IMG/VR virus record: IMGVR_UViG_3300047409_000559
Coordinates: 1 to 38,793 of that record
Length of the DNA: 38,793 nucleotides
Reading direction: 5' to 3' (one strand)
Origin: a virus
Every line of letters begins with the position of its first letter. The stretch's first letter is position 1. The position numbers and the translations under genes are program-made. Of this stretch, positions 28,917 through 37,675 are shown in pieces. Below the pieces are notes generated by a model. The model saw nothing but the letters and a program-made list of their open reading frames with translations. It did not search any database and was not told where the DNA came from.

Positions 28917-29357
28917 ATGGCAGAACATCGAGAATCCCACGACCCCGCGCCGGAGGAAAAGACCCCGGAAAAGCCCGAGGCGGCGACGAGGACGGCGACG
29001 GCTCCGAAAGAACTGCGCCCTGACCCTGACGTCGAAGTGTCGGCGTTGCACGCGACCCCGGCCGATCTGCAGCAGCGGTACGTCGTCTCGCGGCTGTACA
29101 CCGAAGGGTTCGCCCTGCATGGCCGTCAGGTGGACGCGATCGGGCTGTGGGGCGACGGTATGGTCTACCCCGCCAACGGCACGCTGGTCGACGTGGACAC
29201 GCTCGAGGTCGTCGAGGCGTTCGCGGGCTACGAGTTCCCGGATGGGCCGGTGTACGCCAATTCACGGGATATCCCGGCCGCGTTGCTCGAGGCCCTGCGC
29301 GCGGGTGTTGGCACGCCGCCAGTCGCGCGTGGGCGTGCAGCGTCAGGCGAAAAGTAA
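28917..29357 (+). CDS. Hypothetical structural protein (146 aa)
   Basis: AGGAG ribosome-binding site before ATG 28917. Charged disordered N-terminus (about 1-45), then a compact part with YVVSRLYTEGFALHGRQVDA and GYEFPDGPVYANSRDIP. Not recognised; context suggests a head protein. Confidence 0.6.
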   Translation: MAEHRESHDPAPEEKTPEKPEAATRTATAPKELRPDPDVEVSALHATPADLQQRYVVSRLYTEGFALHGRQVDAIGLWGDGMVYPANGTLVDVDTLEVVEAFAGYEFPDGPVYANSRDIPAALLEALRAGVGTPPVARGRAASGEK

Positions 29358-29360
29358 GCA

Positions 29361-29603
29361 GTGACGTCACCCGTCGCCGAGTACACCTGCACCTGCCCAG
29401 GTTTTAAGAGTCTGAAACTCGAGCAGATGTGTGTGCGGTGTCTGGCCACCTATGCCGAGGGGTTGCCGCATGCGCTCGCGGGGGAGGCACTGACGCTGGA
29501 GATGCGGCGGGTGGCCGTGTGTTTGAAACGGGTGATTGAGGCCGATCCACTGCTGGGCGAACAGTACGTCCACGTGGGTGGACGGCTGGTAGAGAGGAAC
29601 TGA
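29361..29603 (+). CDS. Small cysteine-rich protein (80 aa)
   Basis: GTG start 3 bp after the preceding stop. YTCTCPGFKSLKLEQMCVRC gives a C-x-C...C-x2-C zinc-like cluster, followed by a helical part. Its stop directly abuts the next ATG. Function unknown. Confidence 0.6.
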   Translation: MTSPVAEYTCTCPGFKSLKLEQMCVRCLATYAEGLPHALAGEALTLEMRRVAVCLKRVIEADPLLGEQYVHVGGRLVERN

Positions 29604-29936
29604 ATGCCGAAAAATTCCGTAACGGGGGAGGCGGGGCGTCTGCCCGAGGTGAACGCGGGGGCGGTCGCCCTCGCCACCGGTGGCACGGTCGACACCAGCG
29701 TGGACGTGATACGGCTGATACCCGCGGCGGCGATCACGGGCGTGATCCTGGCGAAAGGGACGATCCCCGGTCAGCGCTGCGTGCTTATGAACACGGGGCT
29801 GGCGGCATCGACCATCACCATGGCCGCCGCCGGGACGTCGTTCTGCGCTGACGGAGTGACCACGGTCATTCCAGGCTTGCGGGCCAGCGAGTTCTGGTGG
29901 GACGCCTCGAGCCAGCTCTGGTACCGGGTCGCGTAG
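29604..29936 (+). CDS. Beta-rich head decoration-type protein (110 aa)
   Basis: Strand-rich sequence with GTVDTSVDVIRLIPAAAITG, CVLMNTGLAASTITMAA and FWWDASSQLWYRVA. Pattern and position after the capsid gene fit a capsid decoration or cement protein; this is inference from composition. Confidence 0.55.
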   Translation: MPKNSVTGEAGRLPEVNAGAVALATGGTVDTSVDVIRLIPAAAITGVILAKGTIPGQRCVLMNTGLAASTITMAAAGTSFCADGVTTVIPGLRASEFWWDASSQLWYRVA

Positions 29937-29946
29937 GCGGGGTTCC

Positions 29947-30369
29947 ATGGCGAACGCGCTGTTCAATCCGTCGCGCGAGGGATTCCTCTTAGGCGAGATC
30001 GACTGGGATACGGCGACCCAGAAGGTCGCGCTGGTGCGGTCGTACACGTTCAACGCGGCCCACAAGTTCGTCAGCGACGTGACCGGCGCCAGCGGGGTGC
30101 TGCACGCGACCTCGGCGGCGCTCGCCAGTAAGACCGGCACGTCGGGCACCGCGGACGCGGCCGACATCGTGTTTACCGCGCCGGCCGCCAACGCCAGCGG
30201 TCACTCGCTGCTGTATTTCCAGAGTTCCGCCGTGGGTGGTGGTGCTGATGTGGCCGCGTCAGCGCAGCGACTGATTGCCTGGGTGGACACGGGCACCGGG
30301 CTACCGGTGGTGCCCAATGGCGCCGACGTGACGTGTGTCTTTAACGTTTCGGGTTTGTTCACATTATAG
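29947..30369 (+). CDS. Conserved phage structural protein, beta-sandwich type (140 aa)
   Basis: MANALFNPSREGFLLGEIDW, KVALVRSYTF, DAADIVFTAP, RLIAWVDTGTGLPVVPNGAD and a final VSGLFTL match a widespread phage structural family whose N-terminus reads MANALY...REAFLxGxIDW. Its exact virion place is not established; head decoration or a connector accessory are both plausible. Confidence 0.7.
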   Translation: MANALFNPSREGFLLGEIDWDTATQKVALVRSYTFNAAHKFVSDVTGASGVLHATSAALASKTGTSGTADAADIVFTAPAANASGHSLLYFQSSAVGGGADVAASAQRLIAWVDTGTGLPVVPNGADVTCVFNVSGLFTL

Positions 30370-30384
30370 AAAAGGTTGTAGTTG

Positions 30385-30648
30385 GTGACTGTCGCGTATT
30401 ACGACTGTCCCGTGGTCGGCGACGGCCTCTCGACCGAGACTGCATTGAGCCCGTCACTCGCGGCCGAGATCGAGGCCGAAGCCTGCCCGTGGGCGCAGAT
30501 CAGGAGCAGTGACGGCACCATGACCACGATCCAGGTGTCCGACCAGCGCGCCGACGGCAGTACTGCCGTCGGGCTGCACGACTCACTCGAACAGCAAGCT
30601 CCCTTTGCGACTCAGTTGCTGGCTGTAGCGCTCGCCCCCCGCCGATGA
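30385..30648 (+). CDS. Hypothetical protein (87 aa)
   Basis: GTG 30385 is chosen over the TTG one codon upstream because of AAAGG about 9 nt before it. VAYYDCPVVGDGLSTETALS and a C-terminal FATQLLAVALAP are visible. ATGA overlap with the next gene. Not recognised. Confidence 0.6.
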   Translation: MTVAYYDCPVVGDGLSTETALSPSLAAEIEAEACPWAQIRSSDGTMTTIQVSDQRADGSTAVGLHDSLEQQAPFATQLLAVALAPRR

Positions 30649-31625
30649 CCACGCTGTTTTCCGACAACTTCAATAGAACCAATTCGACCACGATCGGGGG
30701 CAACTGGTCCGAGGTCGCCAGCGGCGACTGGGAGATCATCAGCAATGCCGTCCGCGAGCCCAGTGCCCATCTGAGCGCGGCGTACCTGATCAACACCACG
30801 TCCACGGGTACCGCCGATTACTCGATGCAGGCGGACATTACCCAGGGCGCGCTGGTCAGCGGCAGCAACCGTGGCATGGGTATCGTCGCGCGCTACATCG
30901 ACATCAACAACTTCTACCTGGCGTGGATCAACGAGTTCGGCACGCCCGTCCAGTTGTATTCGGTGGTCGGTGGAGTGTTTACCGTCATCGGCTCGTGGAC
31001 GCCTGGCGCCACGATTCCCGACCCGCTCACGATGCGGCTCGAGTGCCAGGGCACCACGATCCGCGTGTTCATCAATGGCACCTCGCGCATCTCGGTCACC
31101 GACTCGGGGTTGAGCTCGGCCGGCAACTTTGGGTTGCGCGTGTATAGCGGCTCAGACTTTAGTGACCACCGTTACGACAACGTGGCGGTGGCTGATTTCG
31201 CAGCCGGCGGCACGACGGTTAATCCTGGCTACATTTCGACGGCAGAGGTCGTGTACGCCCCGGCCGTCACACGCCAGGTGCTGCCCGGCACGATCGCCAC
31301 CGCGGAGCAGGTGTACGGCCCCACGGTCACGGTGGGCACCGTGTCTGGCCAGGTCAGCCCTGGCACGATCACCAGTGGCGAGGTCGTCTACGGCCCGACC
31401 ATCACCCTGGGCCTGGCCGTCAGCCCCAGCCCGATCCTCTCGGCCGAGGTGGTCTACGCACCCGTCATCCTGCAGGCGCTGGCGCCGCCGACGGGCAGCT
31501 CCGCCCCCACCCAGATACCGGTCGCGGGCAGGGCAACGGGCAGTAATTACCTCGACTGGCCGCAGCACAGCATCACCTCGAGCGACGTCCCGCCCCTGGT
31601 CGGCAATGCAAAGGCGGTGACCTGA
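30645..31625 (+). CDS. Lectin/LamG-like jelly-roll virion protein with four C-terminal repeats (326 aa)
   Basis: Residues 1-180 form a concanavalin/LamG-like beta sandwich (LFSDNFNRTNSTTIGGNWSE; MGIVARYIDINNFYLAWI; GNFGLRVYSG), a fold used for carbohydrate binding. Residues about 190-285 hold four repeats built on PG[YT]I[SA]TAE[VQ]VY[AG]P, suggesting a beta-helical stalk. Likely a receptor-binding or capsid-surface fibre. Its stop lies at the questionable start of the next gene. Confidence 0.7.
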   Translation: MTTLFSDNFNRTNSTTIGGNWSEVASGDWEIISNAVREPSAHLSAAYLINTTSTGTADYSMQADITQGALVSGSNRGMGIVARYIDINNFYLAWINEFGTPVQLYSVVGGVFTVIGSWTPGATIPDPLTMRLECQGTTIRVFINGTSRISVTDSGLSSAGNFGLRVYSGSDFSDHRYDNVAVADFAAGGTTVNPGYISTAEVVYAPAVTRQVLPGTIATAEQVYGPTVTVGTVSGQVSPGTITSGEVVYGPTITLGLAVSPSPILSAEVVYAPVILQALAPPTGSSAPTQIPVAGRATGSNYLDWPQHSITSSDVPPLVGNAKAVT

Positions 31626-32821
31626 TCAGCAATACCATTTCGCTCAACGAGCCCCTCGTCGACACGCTGATCGGCACGTGGACGGGGATGGAGCTGTGGC
31701 ACGGCAGCGTGCAAGCCGGCCCATTCACGCTGCTGTCAGCGATTCCCTACGTGCTGCACCAGACCGTCTACACCTACGTCGATTCGGCGGGCGTGTCGAC
31801 CGACTGGTACCAGGTCAGGCGGTACGCGCCAGGCCCCACGTACGGCCCGTTCTCGGCGGCCTGGCCGGTCACCGCGCCGGCGTCCGCGCGGCGCTCATTG
31901 CTGGCCCTGCGGCGTCTGGTCGCCCAGGCGTTGCACAGCCTGACCGTGGCTACTACCACGGCGGCCGGCAACCCACTGGGCACCAGTGTCCTCTCGGCGA
32001 GACTGGCCAACGCAGTGACGGCGAATCGCTACAAACACGCCTGGGTGATGCCGACGACGGGTACCCAGGCCACGGTGATGCGCCGGGTCCGCAGCGAGGA
32101 CGCCCTGAACCTGACCACCGGTGAATTGATGGTGGCGCCGGCGTTCCCCGGCCAGGTGACCAGCGGCGTCGACGTCGAGCTCCACCGCCTGCTGCCGCCC
32201 GACGACGACGACGGCTGGACGGGGCTACGGTCGTTGATCAACCAGGCGCTGGGCGAATGCTGGGTCACTCAGCGGCTACCCATGACGGGGGTCAATGGCC
32301 AGGCCAGTTACAGCCTGGCGGCGTATGAGGAATGGCTCGATCCTGACGCGGTGCTCGAGGTGCGCCGCGCGGCACTGGACGGCACGCTGAATTCGTTTGC
32401 GGCGGGCCAGTTCGTGGCCGTCGGCGACGTGGACGCCCTGAGCGTGCAGATCGCACCGACCCTGCCCACGGGCAATGCCGCCACGGTCGAGGTGTTCCGC
32501 CCCACCGATACCTGGATCCGCGTGGGCGGCGTGTGGGGACCGTCCACCGTGGGCCTGCAGAACGACAGCGACGAATGTTTGCTCACCCCGGACCTGGTGG
32601 TGGCGGTGACGCTGGCGCACGCGTACGACGCGCTGGCGACGGGTCCAGAGGGCGCCAGATATGACGCGCTGGCCACCAAGGCCCGCACGGCGGCCAACGT
32701 GGCCAAACTGATGCAACTGAGCCACAAGCAGCGGCCACTGGGCAGCGAATTGACCACGGGCTACGGCTGGCACGGCGACGGAAAAGAGTGGCCCATAGGT
32801 CAGGGCTGGGGCACCTGGTAG
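31625..32821 (+). CDS. Connector/tail-adaptor protein with N-terminal Fn3-like domain (no canonical start at the expected place)
   Basis: In-frame coding continues upstream of the first ATG (31688), adding ISNTISLNEPLVDTLIGTW, which reads as a natural N-terminus. The best ribosome-binding site, AAAGGCGGTGA (31610-31620), is optimally spaced for ATC 31625, which overlaps the previous stop as TGATC, where most junctions here have TGATG; CTG 31622 (CTGA overlap) is the alternative. Residues 20-80 look like fibronectin III (ELWHGSVQAGPFTLLSAIP; TDWYQVRRYAPGP). The C-terminal half (SLINQALGECW; ASYSLAAYEEWLDPDAVLEV) resembles phage connector proteins. 398 residues from ATC. Confidence 0.65.
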   Translation: MSNTISLNEPLVDTLIGTWTGMELWHGSVQAGPFTLLSAIPYVLHQTVYTYVDSAGVSTDWYQVRRYAPGPTYGPFSAAWPVTAPASARRSLLALRRLVAQALHSLTVATTTAAGNPLGTSVLSARLANAVTANRYKHAWVMPTTGTQATVMRRVRSEDALNLTTGELMVAPAFPGQVTSGVDVELHRLLPPDDDDGWTGLRSLINQALGECWVTQRLPMTGVNGQASYSLAAYEEWLDPDAVLEVRRAALDGTLNSFAAGQFVAVGDVDALSVQIAPTLPTGNAATVEVFRPTDTWIRVGGVWGPSTVGLQNDSDECLLTPDLVVAVTLAHAYDALATGPEGARYDALATKARTAANVAKLMQLSHKQRPLGSELTTGYGWHGDGKEWPIGQGWGTW

Positions 32822-32824
32822 ACC

Positions 32825-34741
32825 GTGCCCCCAATCGCGTTCCCGTGCGAACTCAAAATAGACGGGGAGTCATACCGCGCGAGGCCCTTGTCCACGCCGA
32901 CGAGTTATGTAGTCGAGTACATACCCCAGGTGAAAGGACAAGTGGCCATCCGCATGACGGCCGAGATTCGGCCCAGTGTGCAGATCGACCCATTGAACGA
33001 GACGGACTGGAGCGACGGCCGCGGCTGGGGTACCAACGTGGACAACGCGGACGGCATGATGCTGCCCGGCCCCCAGGTCACCTCGGTCCCACTGCCGATC
33101 GCTCCCGGCGCGGACATCGCCGACTGGGCCGAGCAGGACGGCAACATCTACCTGGTCGGCGGACGGTACGCCTACAAGATCGCCGGCGGCAGTGGATCTC
33201 CTACCCAGGACCAGGATCTGGGGGCCGGGTTCGTGGCCGTCAGCATCGAGCCCTGGAAAACCAACCTCATCGTGGGCGGCCGTACCACGGGAAACATCTG
33301 GCAGCTCCCGAGTCTGGGAGCATGGTCGAACACGATGGTGGCCGGCGCCGTGCAGCGCGGAAAGTCGACGACCGTGTGGTGGAACACCGACGGCTTGTCG
33401 AGCCTGCGCATGGTGTCCGAGGTCAGCCCGACCACGTTGTCGTATGTGGCGGCGAACCCCATGAACGCGCCCGATTGGAAAGTGCCGTTGGCGCTGGGGG
33501 CGTACCCGGTGAGAAGCATGGTGGCGACCCGCGCCCACGCCTATGCGGTGACCACCGGCGGCATCTTCGACTTTGGCTCAGACGGGACGGCGCCGAACCT
33601 GACCCCCGACGTCGAGCAGACCGTCATGGACACCAATGGGGTCGCCTCGCTGAGCAGTGACGGGTACCTGTACTTCAACGCGGGCTACACCCTGAAACGT
33701 TTGAATGTGCAGAACGCCCAGACCTACGGCACGTCCGAAGATTGCGGCTGGGCGTCCCAGGTGCCCCCGCAATGCCCCATGAGCGGGTACTGCACCGCGC
33801 TGGTGAAGTACGGCAAATGGATCTTTGCCAGCGTGTACGACGGTGCCAACACGTGGGTGTGCAAGGCCAGGGTGGCCATCACTGGCGACGTCGTGGGGCC
33901 GCTGGTCTGGTTCGTAGCACCGATCTACCTGCCCGGCCTCAAGGTCACGTCCATGCACGTGAGTGGGCTGGTGACCATGAATCCGCGGCTGTGGATGGCG
34001 ACGGTGGATGGATCCGGCGTGCGCAGTCTGAGCTGGGCGTACCTGCCGCTGGACTCGGCGTACCGCGACCTCCGCCAGGCCCGCGCGTATCGCTTCGCCA
34101 CCAGTTTCCAGTACGACTCCCCCGAGACGGACCACGGCGACGACAGTCTGCCGAAGTTTCTCCGAGAGTTCGTGGGTGAGGGGGAGACGCTGGGCACGGG
34201 CCAGCAGATCGCGCTGAGCGTGGCCACCGACGGCTCGAGCGCCTACACCCCGATCGGGACGTACCGCCGCAATCCGCGGGCCACGGTGCGGCCGGTGTTA
34301 CCGGTGATGGCCAATCGGTACGTGCTGCGGCACGTGGGCAGCGGCACCAGCACGACGCCGGCGGTGTTGAGAAAACAGAGCCGCCGCACGATCCCCAGGC
34401 CCGACCTGTTGCAGGTGCGCACGTATCAGGTGGTGGTCGGCCAGGAGGTGCGGTACGGGGACGGTGCGGTGGACGGGCGCACGCGCAACCAGGCCCAGAG
34501 CAAGCTCGAGGGCTTGCAGGGCAAAGGCCCGGTGCCGTTCGTGGACGAAAACGGGATCGCGCTGACCACGCTGATCGTGGCAGGGATGACGATGACCCAG
34601 GTCGAGGCCACCCTCGGGGATGCGTCGGCACGGCGCGTGATGACGGTCGATATCCAGGTGGCGGTGCTGGCGACCACCGGTACGCCCTGGCTGTGGAACG
34701 ATGGCACGACCTACGGTCAGGTCGGAAAGAGTTGGTCTTAG
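32825..34741 (+). CDS. Tail nozzle/hub-like beta-rich protein (638 aa)
   Basis: GTG start 3 bp after the previous stop. Strand-rich throughout with blade-like repeats (GNIYLVGGRYAYKIAG; TNLIVGGRTTGNIWQLP; HAYAVTTGGIFDFG; GYLYFNAGYTLKRL), consistent with the beta-propeller of T7 gp12-type nozzle proteins. Position between connector and fibre genes agrees. No enzyme motif. The assignment is by fold-like pattern and order, not by a diagnostic motif. Confidence 0.6.
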   Translation: MPPIAFPCELKIDGESYRARPLSTPTSYVVEYIPQVKGQVAIRMTAEIRPSVQIDPLNETDWSDGRGWGTNVDNADGMMLPGPQVTSVPLPIAPGADIADWAEQDGNIYLVGGRYAYKIAGGSGSPTQDQDLGAGFVAVSIEPWKTNLIVGGRTTGNIWQLPSLGAWSNTMVAGAVQRGKSTTVWWNTDGLSSLRMVSEVSPTTLSYVAANPMNAPDWKVPLALGAYPVRSMVATRAHAYAVTTGGIFDFGSDGTAPNLTPDVEQTVMDTNGVASLSSDGYLYFNAGYTLKRLNVQNAQTYGTSEDCGWASQVPPQCPMSGYCTALVKYGKWIFASVYDGANTWVCKARVAITGDVVGPLVWFVAPIYLPGLKVTSMHVSGLVTMNPRLWMATVDGSGVRSLSWAYLPLDSAYRDLRQARAYRFATSFQYDSPETDHGDDSLPKFLREFVGEGETLGTGQQIALSVATDGSSAYTPIGTYRRNPRATVRPVLPVMANRYVLRHVGSGTSTTPAVLRKQSRRTIPRPDLLQVRTYQVVVGQEVRYGDGAVDGRTRNQAQSKLEGLQGKGPVPFVDENGIALTTLIVAGMTMTQVEATLGDASARRVMTVDIQVAVLATTGTPWLWNDGTTYGQVGKSWS

Positions 34742-35926
34742 ATGAGCAGTTTTGTAGATCCGCAGAATGGCGACCTGGCAACCGCGGAGCACGTCGCGCA
34801 GCTCGTCGAGGATTTCCAGGGGCTGCGCAACATCCCAATTTCGCTGTCGGGCATCAACGACGCGGCCACGTACGCGTTGACGTTGAAAAACGCGGGCACG
34901 GGCTCGAGGGATCTGATCGCCTATGCGGCGGATGGCACGACGGTGCTGCTCCAGGTGGACGCGACGGGGGTGACGCTGGGCGCGCCGGTCAATGTGCCAC
35001 CGGGGAGTATCTCGGGCTCGGCGATTGCCGCGGGCTCGATCACCAATGCCATGCTGGGCCCGGACGTCGCGCGCGCCAACCTACTGTGTAATGGTTCGAT
35101 GGACGTGTGGCAGCGTGGCAATGGGCCGTTCACGATCGGCGGCGTGTACGGCACTGACCGGTGGATGGGTGCGCCAGCCGGTACGGACACGCTGTCCATC
35201 AGTAAAGACACCGCCAACGTGGACGTCGGGTCCAACGCGTGTGCCGCCTGCACCTTTGTCCTGGGAACAGGGGCGGGCACCACACAGTTTCGTCAGTACC
35301 TGCTCATCACGACTGACCCGTACCCGTTGCGCGGCCGTACGATTTCTTTGAGTCTGCGTGTCCGCACCAGTACGGCCAATGCCGTTCGCGCGAGCGTGGT
35401 ATCCGACGGCACCGGGGCGGTCCAGTTGTGGTCGGGGTTCCACACCGGCGGCGGTGCCTACGAGACCCTCACCGTCACGTACAGCGTGCCGACGAACGCC
35501 ACGTACGTCGGCGTCATGGCGACCTTTACCGCCTCCTGCACGGCGTACGTGGACAACGCCATGCTGGTGGTGGGCAGCCAGGCGGCCAACTACGTGCCCA
35601 TGCACCCGGCCGACGACCTCGCGCGGTGTCTGCGGTATTACGAGGTGCTCGGTGATCCAGCCGGTGGAGACTTGCTGCTAGGGGCGATTGCGACCGCCGG
35701 CGCGCAGATCATCCGTGGCACGTTCCCCTACAAAGCCGTCAAGCCCGTATCACCCACGGTCACCAAAGTCGGTACGTGGGGGCTGACCAACGCGGGCGGA
35801 CAACCGACCATGATCACGGGATCGAAAAACAACACGGCGTGGTATCTCGGCTCGACGGCCGCAGGAGAATACTTCACCTCCAACTCGGCGGCGACGACGT
35901 GTTTCACGGTGGAATCGAATCCTTGA
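34742..35926 (+). CDS. Tail fibre / receptor-binding protein with carbohydrate-binding-like domain (394 aa)
   Basis: The ATG directly abuts the preceding TAG. N-terminal attachment part (1-110) with a GSISGSAIAAGSITNAML shaft-like repeat. ARANLLCNGSMDVWQRGNG and YGTDRWMGAPA (about 117-145) are the hallmark of phage fibre carbohydrate-binding domains; a jelly-roll follows, then PADDLARCLRYYEVLG, the conserved start of the C-terminal tip domain. Likely host-recognition protein. Confidence 0.8.
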   Translation: MSSFVDPQNGDLATAEHVAQLVEDFQGLRNIPISLSGINDAATYALTLKNAGTGSRDLIAYAADGTTVLLQVDATGVTLGAPVNVPPGSISGSAIAAGSITNAMLGPDVARANLLCNGSMDVWQRGNGPFTIGGVYGTDRWMGAPAGTDTLSISKDTANVDVGSNACAACTFVLGTGAGTTQFRQYLLITTDPYPLRGRTISLSLRVRTSTANAVRASVVSDGTGAVQLWSGFHTGGGAYETLTVTYSVPTNATYVGVMATFTASCTAYVDNAMLVVGSQAANYVPMHPADDLARCLRYYEVLGDPAGGDLLLGAIATAGAQIIRGTFPYKAVKPVSPTVTKVGTWGLTNAGGQPTMITGSKNNTAWYLGSTAAGEYFTSNSAATTCFTVESNP

Positions 35927-35936
35927 CGAGGCAAGT

Positions 35937-36332
35937 ATGAGCGTAAAAGTCACCTCATTCGACGACCCCGCTGCATGGGAGTATGTCCACGATGACTTCC
36001 CCGGTGGCAGTCACGCGGGCACGCTCGATCCCGCCACGGTCACCTACGGAGAGAACGTGGACGGCACGCCCAACGAGATGGTGGTGGTGGTGCCGTGCCC
36101 ATTCGAGAACTGCGGCAGCGTGAGCTACTGGCCGCCAGGTGGTGGCGCCGACGCGCTGCTGGGCCAGTCGCTGCACGTCATGGTGGCGATGCAGCCGGGC
36201 CTGGGGCGTTCGGCCAAAAGTGCTGAGCAGGCCGCCGCCGAGGTCAAGCAGCGCGTGATCGACACCGACGGCGAGGCGCGCTGGATCTTGGATGACGCGG
36301 CGCTGGCGGTGCTGGAGGCTACTCAGGCATGA
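35937..36332 (+). CDS. Hypothetical protein downstream of the fibre gene (131 aa)
   Basis: GAGG 7 nt before ATG 35937. EMVVVVPCPFENCGSVSYWP has a cysteine pair in a beta region; the C-terminal half is helical with a coiled appearance (AAAEVKQRVIDTDGEARWIL). ATGA overlap with the next gene. Could be a tail accessory or fibre chaperone; unknown. Confidence 0.6.
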   Translation: MSVKVTSFDDPAAWEYVHDDFPGGSHAGTLDPATVTYGENVDGTPNEMVVVVPCPFENCGSVSYWPPGGGADALLGQSLHVMVAMQPGLGRSAKSAEQAAAEVKQRVIDTDGEARWILDDAALAVLEATQA

Positions 36333-36508
36333 CGTACAACATTGGGCCTGGCGTACAGGCAGCCATCGACGAGAACGGCGACGAGGCAAGATCTGACGAG
36401 CAGTATGTGATCCTTGACCCAGGGTCCAAGATCTCGCTCACGCTCGCAAGGGACGCGCAGTACTGGTATTACGAAGCCGATAACAAGGTCAACCGACTCG
36501 CTTTTTAG
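36329..36508 (+). CDS. Small hypothetical protein (59 aa)
   Basis: Begins in an ATGA overlap. MTYNIGPGVQAAIDENGDEA then YVILDPGSKISLTLARDAQY and a final NKVNRLAF, a beta-rich small protein. Its stop is 5 bp before the possible start of the next gene. Not recognised. Confidence 0.6.
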   Translation: MTYNIGPGVQAAIDENGDEARSDEQYVILDPGSKISLTLARDAQYWYYEADNKVNRLAF

Positions 36509-36513
36509 AGGGG

Positions 36514-36990
36514 ATCGAGCCGGCACCACCGGCGGTTCGATGGGATCCCTATACACCGATGGAGCCCCAGTTGCTCGACTGGACATGTGCCGCGTGCAGC
36601 CTGGATTGGCTCAAGGTGGCGACCGGCATGGAGGCTGCGAGTGATCGCTACACCACCACCATGCAGATCGGCTACACCGACCAGATCAATCCCTGGGCAG
36701 GTCTTACGAACGTCGACGGTCCGGGTGCGGCGTTGCAGCAGGTACTCGCGGAGTATGGTCAGGCCAGCCAGCAGGCGTGGCTGGATTTCGACGCCGTCTA
36801 CGCCCTGGCCCAGCAGACGACGGGCATGATGAGCGGCACTGCCTGGTTCCATTGGGTCGCCCTGAGGGGCGTGCAGGGCACCAACCTGTGGATTGCGAAC
36901 TCGGCCCCAAACTACATGGGCGTGTGGGACATCCTGAGCCGCTCAGACTTTGAACGCCTCGGCGGCTTTTCGGTTGTGTACTTGGTCTGA
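36514..36990 (+). CDS. C39-like cysteine-protease-fold protein, endolysin candidate
   Basis: From ATG 36559 the protein has 143 residues, but the frame upstream (EPAPPAVRWDPYTP) also reads as protein and begins at ATC 36514; neither start has a well-spaced ribosome-binding site, so the start is open. DWTCAACSLDWL supplies a candidate nucleophile cysteine and TAWFHWVALRGV a histidine, followed by NLWIANSAPN, the Cys-His-Asn/Asp order of C39/papain-like peptidases. It lies next to a holin-like gene, which supports a cell-wall lysis role. A second such domain is part of the giant protein. Confidence 0.55.
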   Translation: MEPAPPAVRWDPYTPMEPQLLDWTCAACSLDWLKVATGMEAASDRYTTTMQIGYTDQINPWAGLTNVDGPGAALQQVLAEYGQASQQAWLDFDAVYALAQQTTGMMSGTAWFHWVALRGVQGTNLWIANSAPNYMGVWDILSRSDFERLGGFSVVYLV

Positions 36991-37004
36991 AAGGGAGTTT
37001 TTCT

Positions 37005-37157
37005 GTGAACATTGCGATGCCACCGATAACCGTGGGGCTCATTCTCGCAATCATCATTTTGATCCTTGCCGTCATCGGCCTGGTCGGCGTCCTGCCGGTC
37101 AACCCGCTGATTATCTTCGGCATGTTCGCTGGGCTGGCAATTGCCCGTATGGTCTAG
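37005..37157 (+). CDS. Two-TM holin-like protein (50 aa)
   Basis: GTG 37005 with AGGGAG 8 nt upstream. Two hydrophobic segments, about residues 9-30 (VGLILAIIILILAVIGLVGV) and 33-48 (NPLIIFGMFAGLAIA), joined by a short LPVNP turn. The compact hairpin and the place at the end of the late module after a lysin candidate fit a class II-like holin. No charged C-terminal tail is present, which is unusual. Confidence 0.65.
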   Translation: MNIAMPPITVGLILAIIILILAVIGLVGVLPVNPLIIFGMFAGLAIARMV

Positions 37158-37260
37158 CCCGTACCGCGCGGGCGACACCCCGTCATTCACCGTGTCTGGG
37201 TCCGGTGAGGCGGCGTGTTTTGTGTCCAAAGTGATAGAGCACGTGAAACGTTTAGACGCA

Positions 37261-37286
37261 AAAGGAGCCCTTTTCGGAGCTCCTTT
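37261..37286. terminator. Bidirectional terminator between convergent units
   Basis: AAAGGAGC (37261-37268) and GCTCCTTT (37279-37286) form a stem with a 10-nt loop. On the reverse strand it is followed by TTTTGCG; on the forward strand the stem itself ends in TTT. It separates the late operon from the reverse-strand zinc-protein genes. Confidence 0.6.
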
Positions 37287-37331
37287 GCGAGGTTGATACC
37301 CCGGCGCAGAGAACGTTGGCCATTCTACGTC

Positions 37332-37577
37332 CTACTGGCGTAAAAAAGCGGTGAGGGGTATCGAGTTCAGCCAGGGACGAACCATGATGCATTCGACCCA
37401 CGCCTCAGGATTCCAGTAGGGGTTGAGGTCGCATTCGGGACACCAGTCGTCGCCGAACAGCGCCGGTTGCCTGCACATCGCACACACGGCTAAGTCCAGA
37501 CGGCACGTCTTACAGAGCCAGATCGGTGAGTCTGGTTCTGTCAGGCCGCAGCGGTCGCAGATCCACTTGTCAGACAT
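37332..37577 (-). CDS. Double zinc-ribbon protein (81 aa)
   Basis: Four CxxC knuckles: ICDRCG, LCKTC, VCAMC, WCPEC, making two zinc ribbons, followed by WNPEAWVECIMVRPW. ATG 37577 (MSDKWICDRCG) is chosen because it starts right before the first knuckle; a longer frame to 37661 begins with unconvincing sequence. Possibly nucleic-acid binding or a small regulator; unknown function. Confidence 0.65.
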   Translation of the reverse strand: MSDKWICDRCGLTEPDSPIWLCKTCRLDLAVCAMCRQPALFGDDWCPECDLNPYWNPEAWVECIMVRPWLNSIPLTAFLRQ

Positions 37578-37675
37578 TACGGGGGGATTTAGCGCTGCCA
37601 AGCGTGGTCCACCACGTCGGCCAGTGGGGGCAGTCGTCCTCGTCGCACCACTCTGGGTCACTGCCGGCCTTGTGT

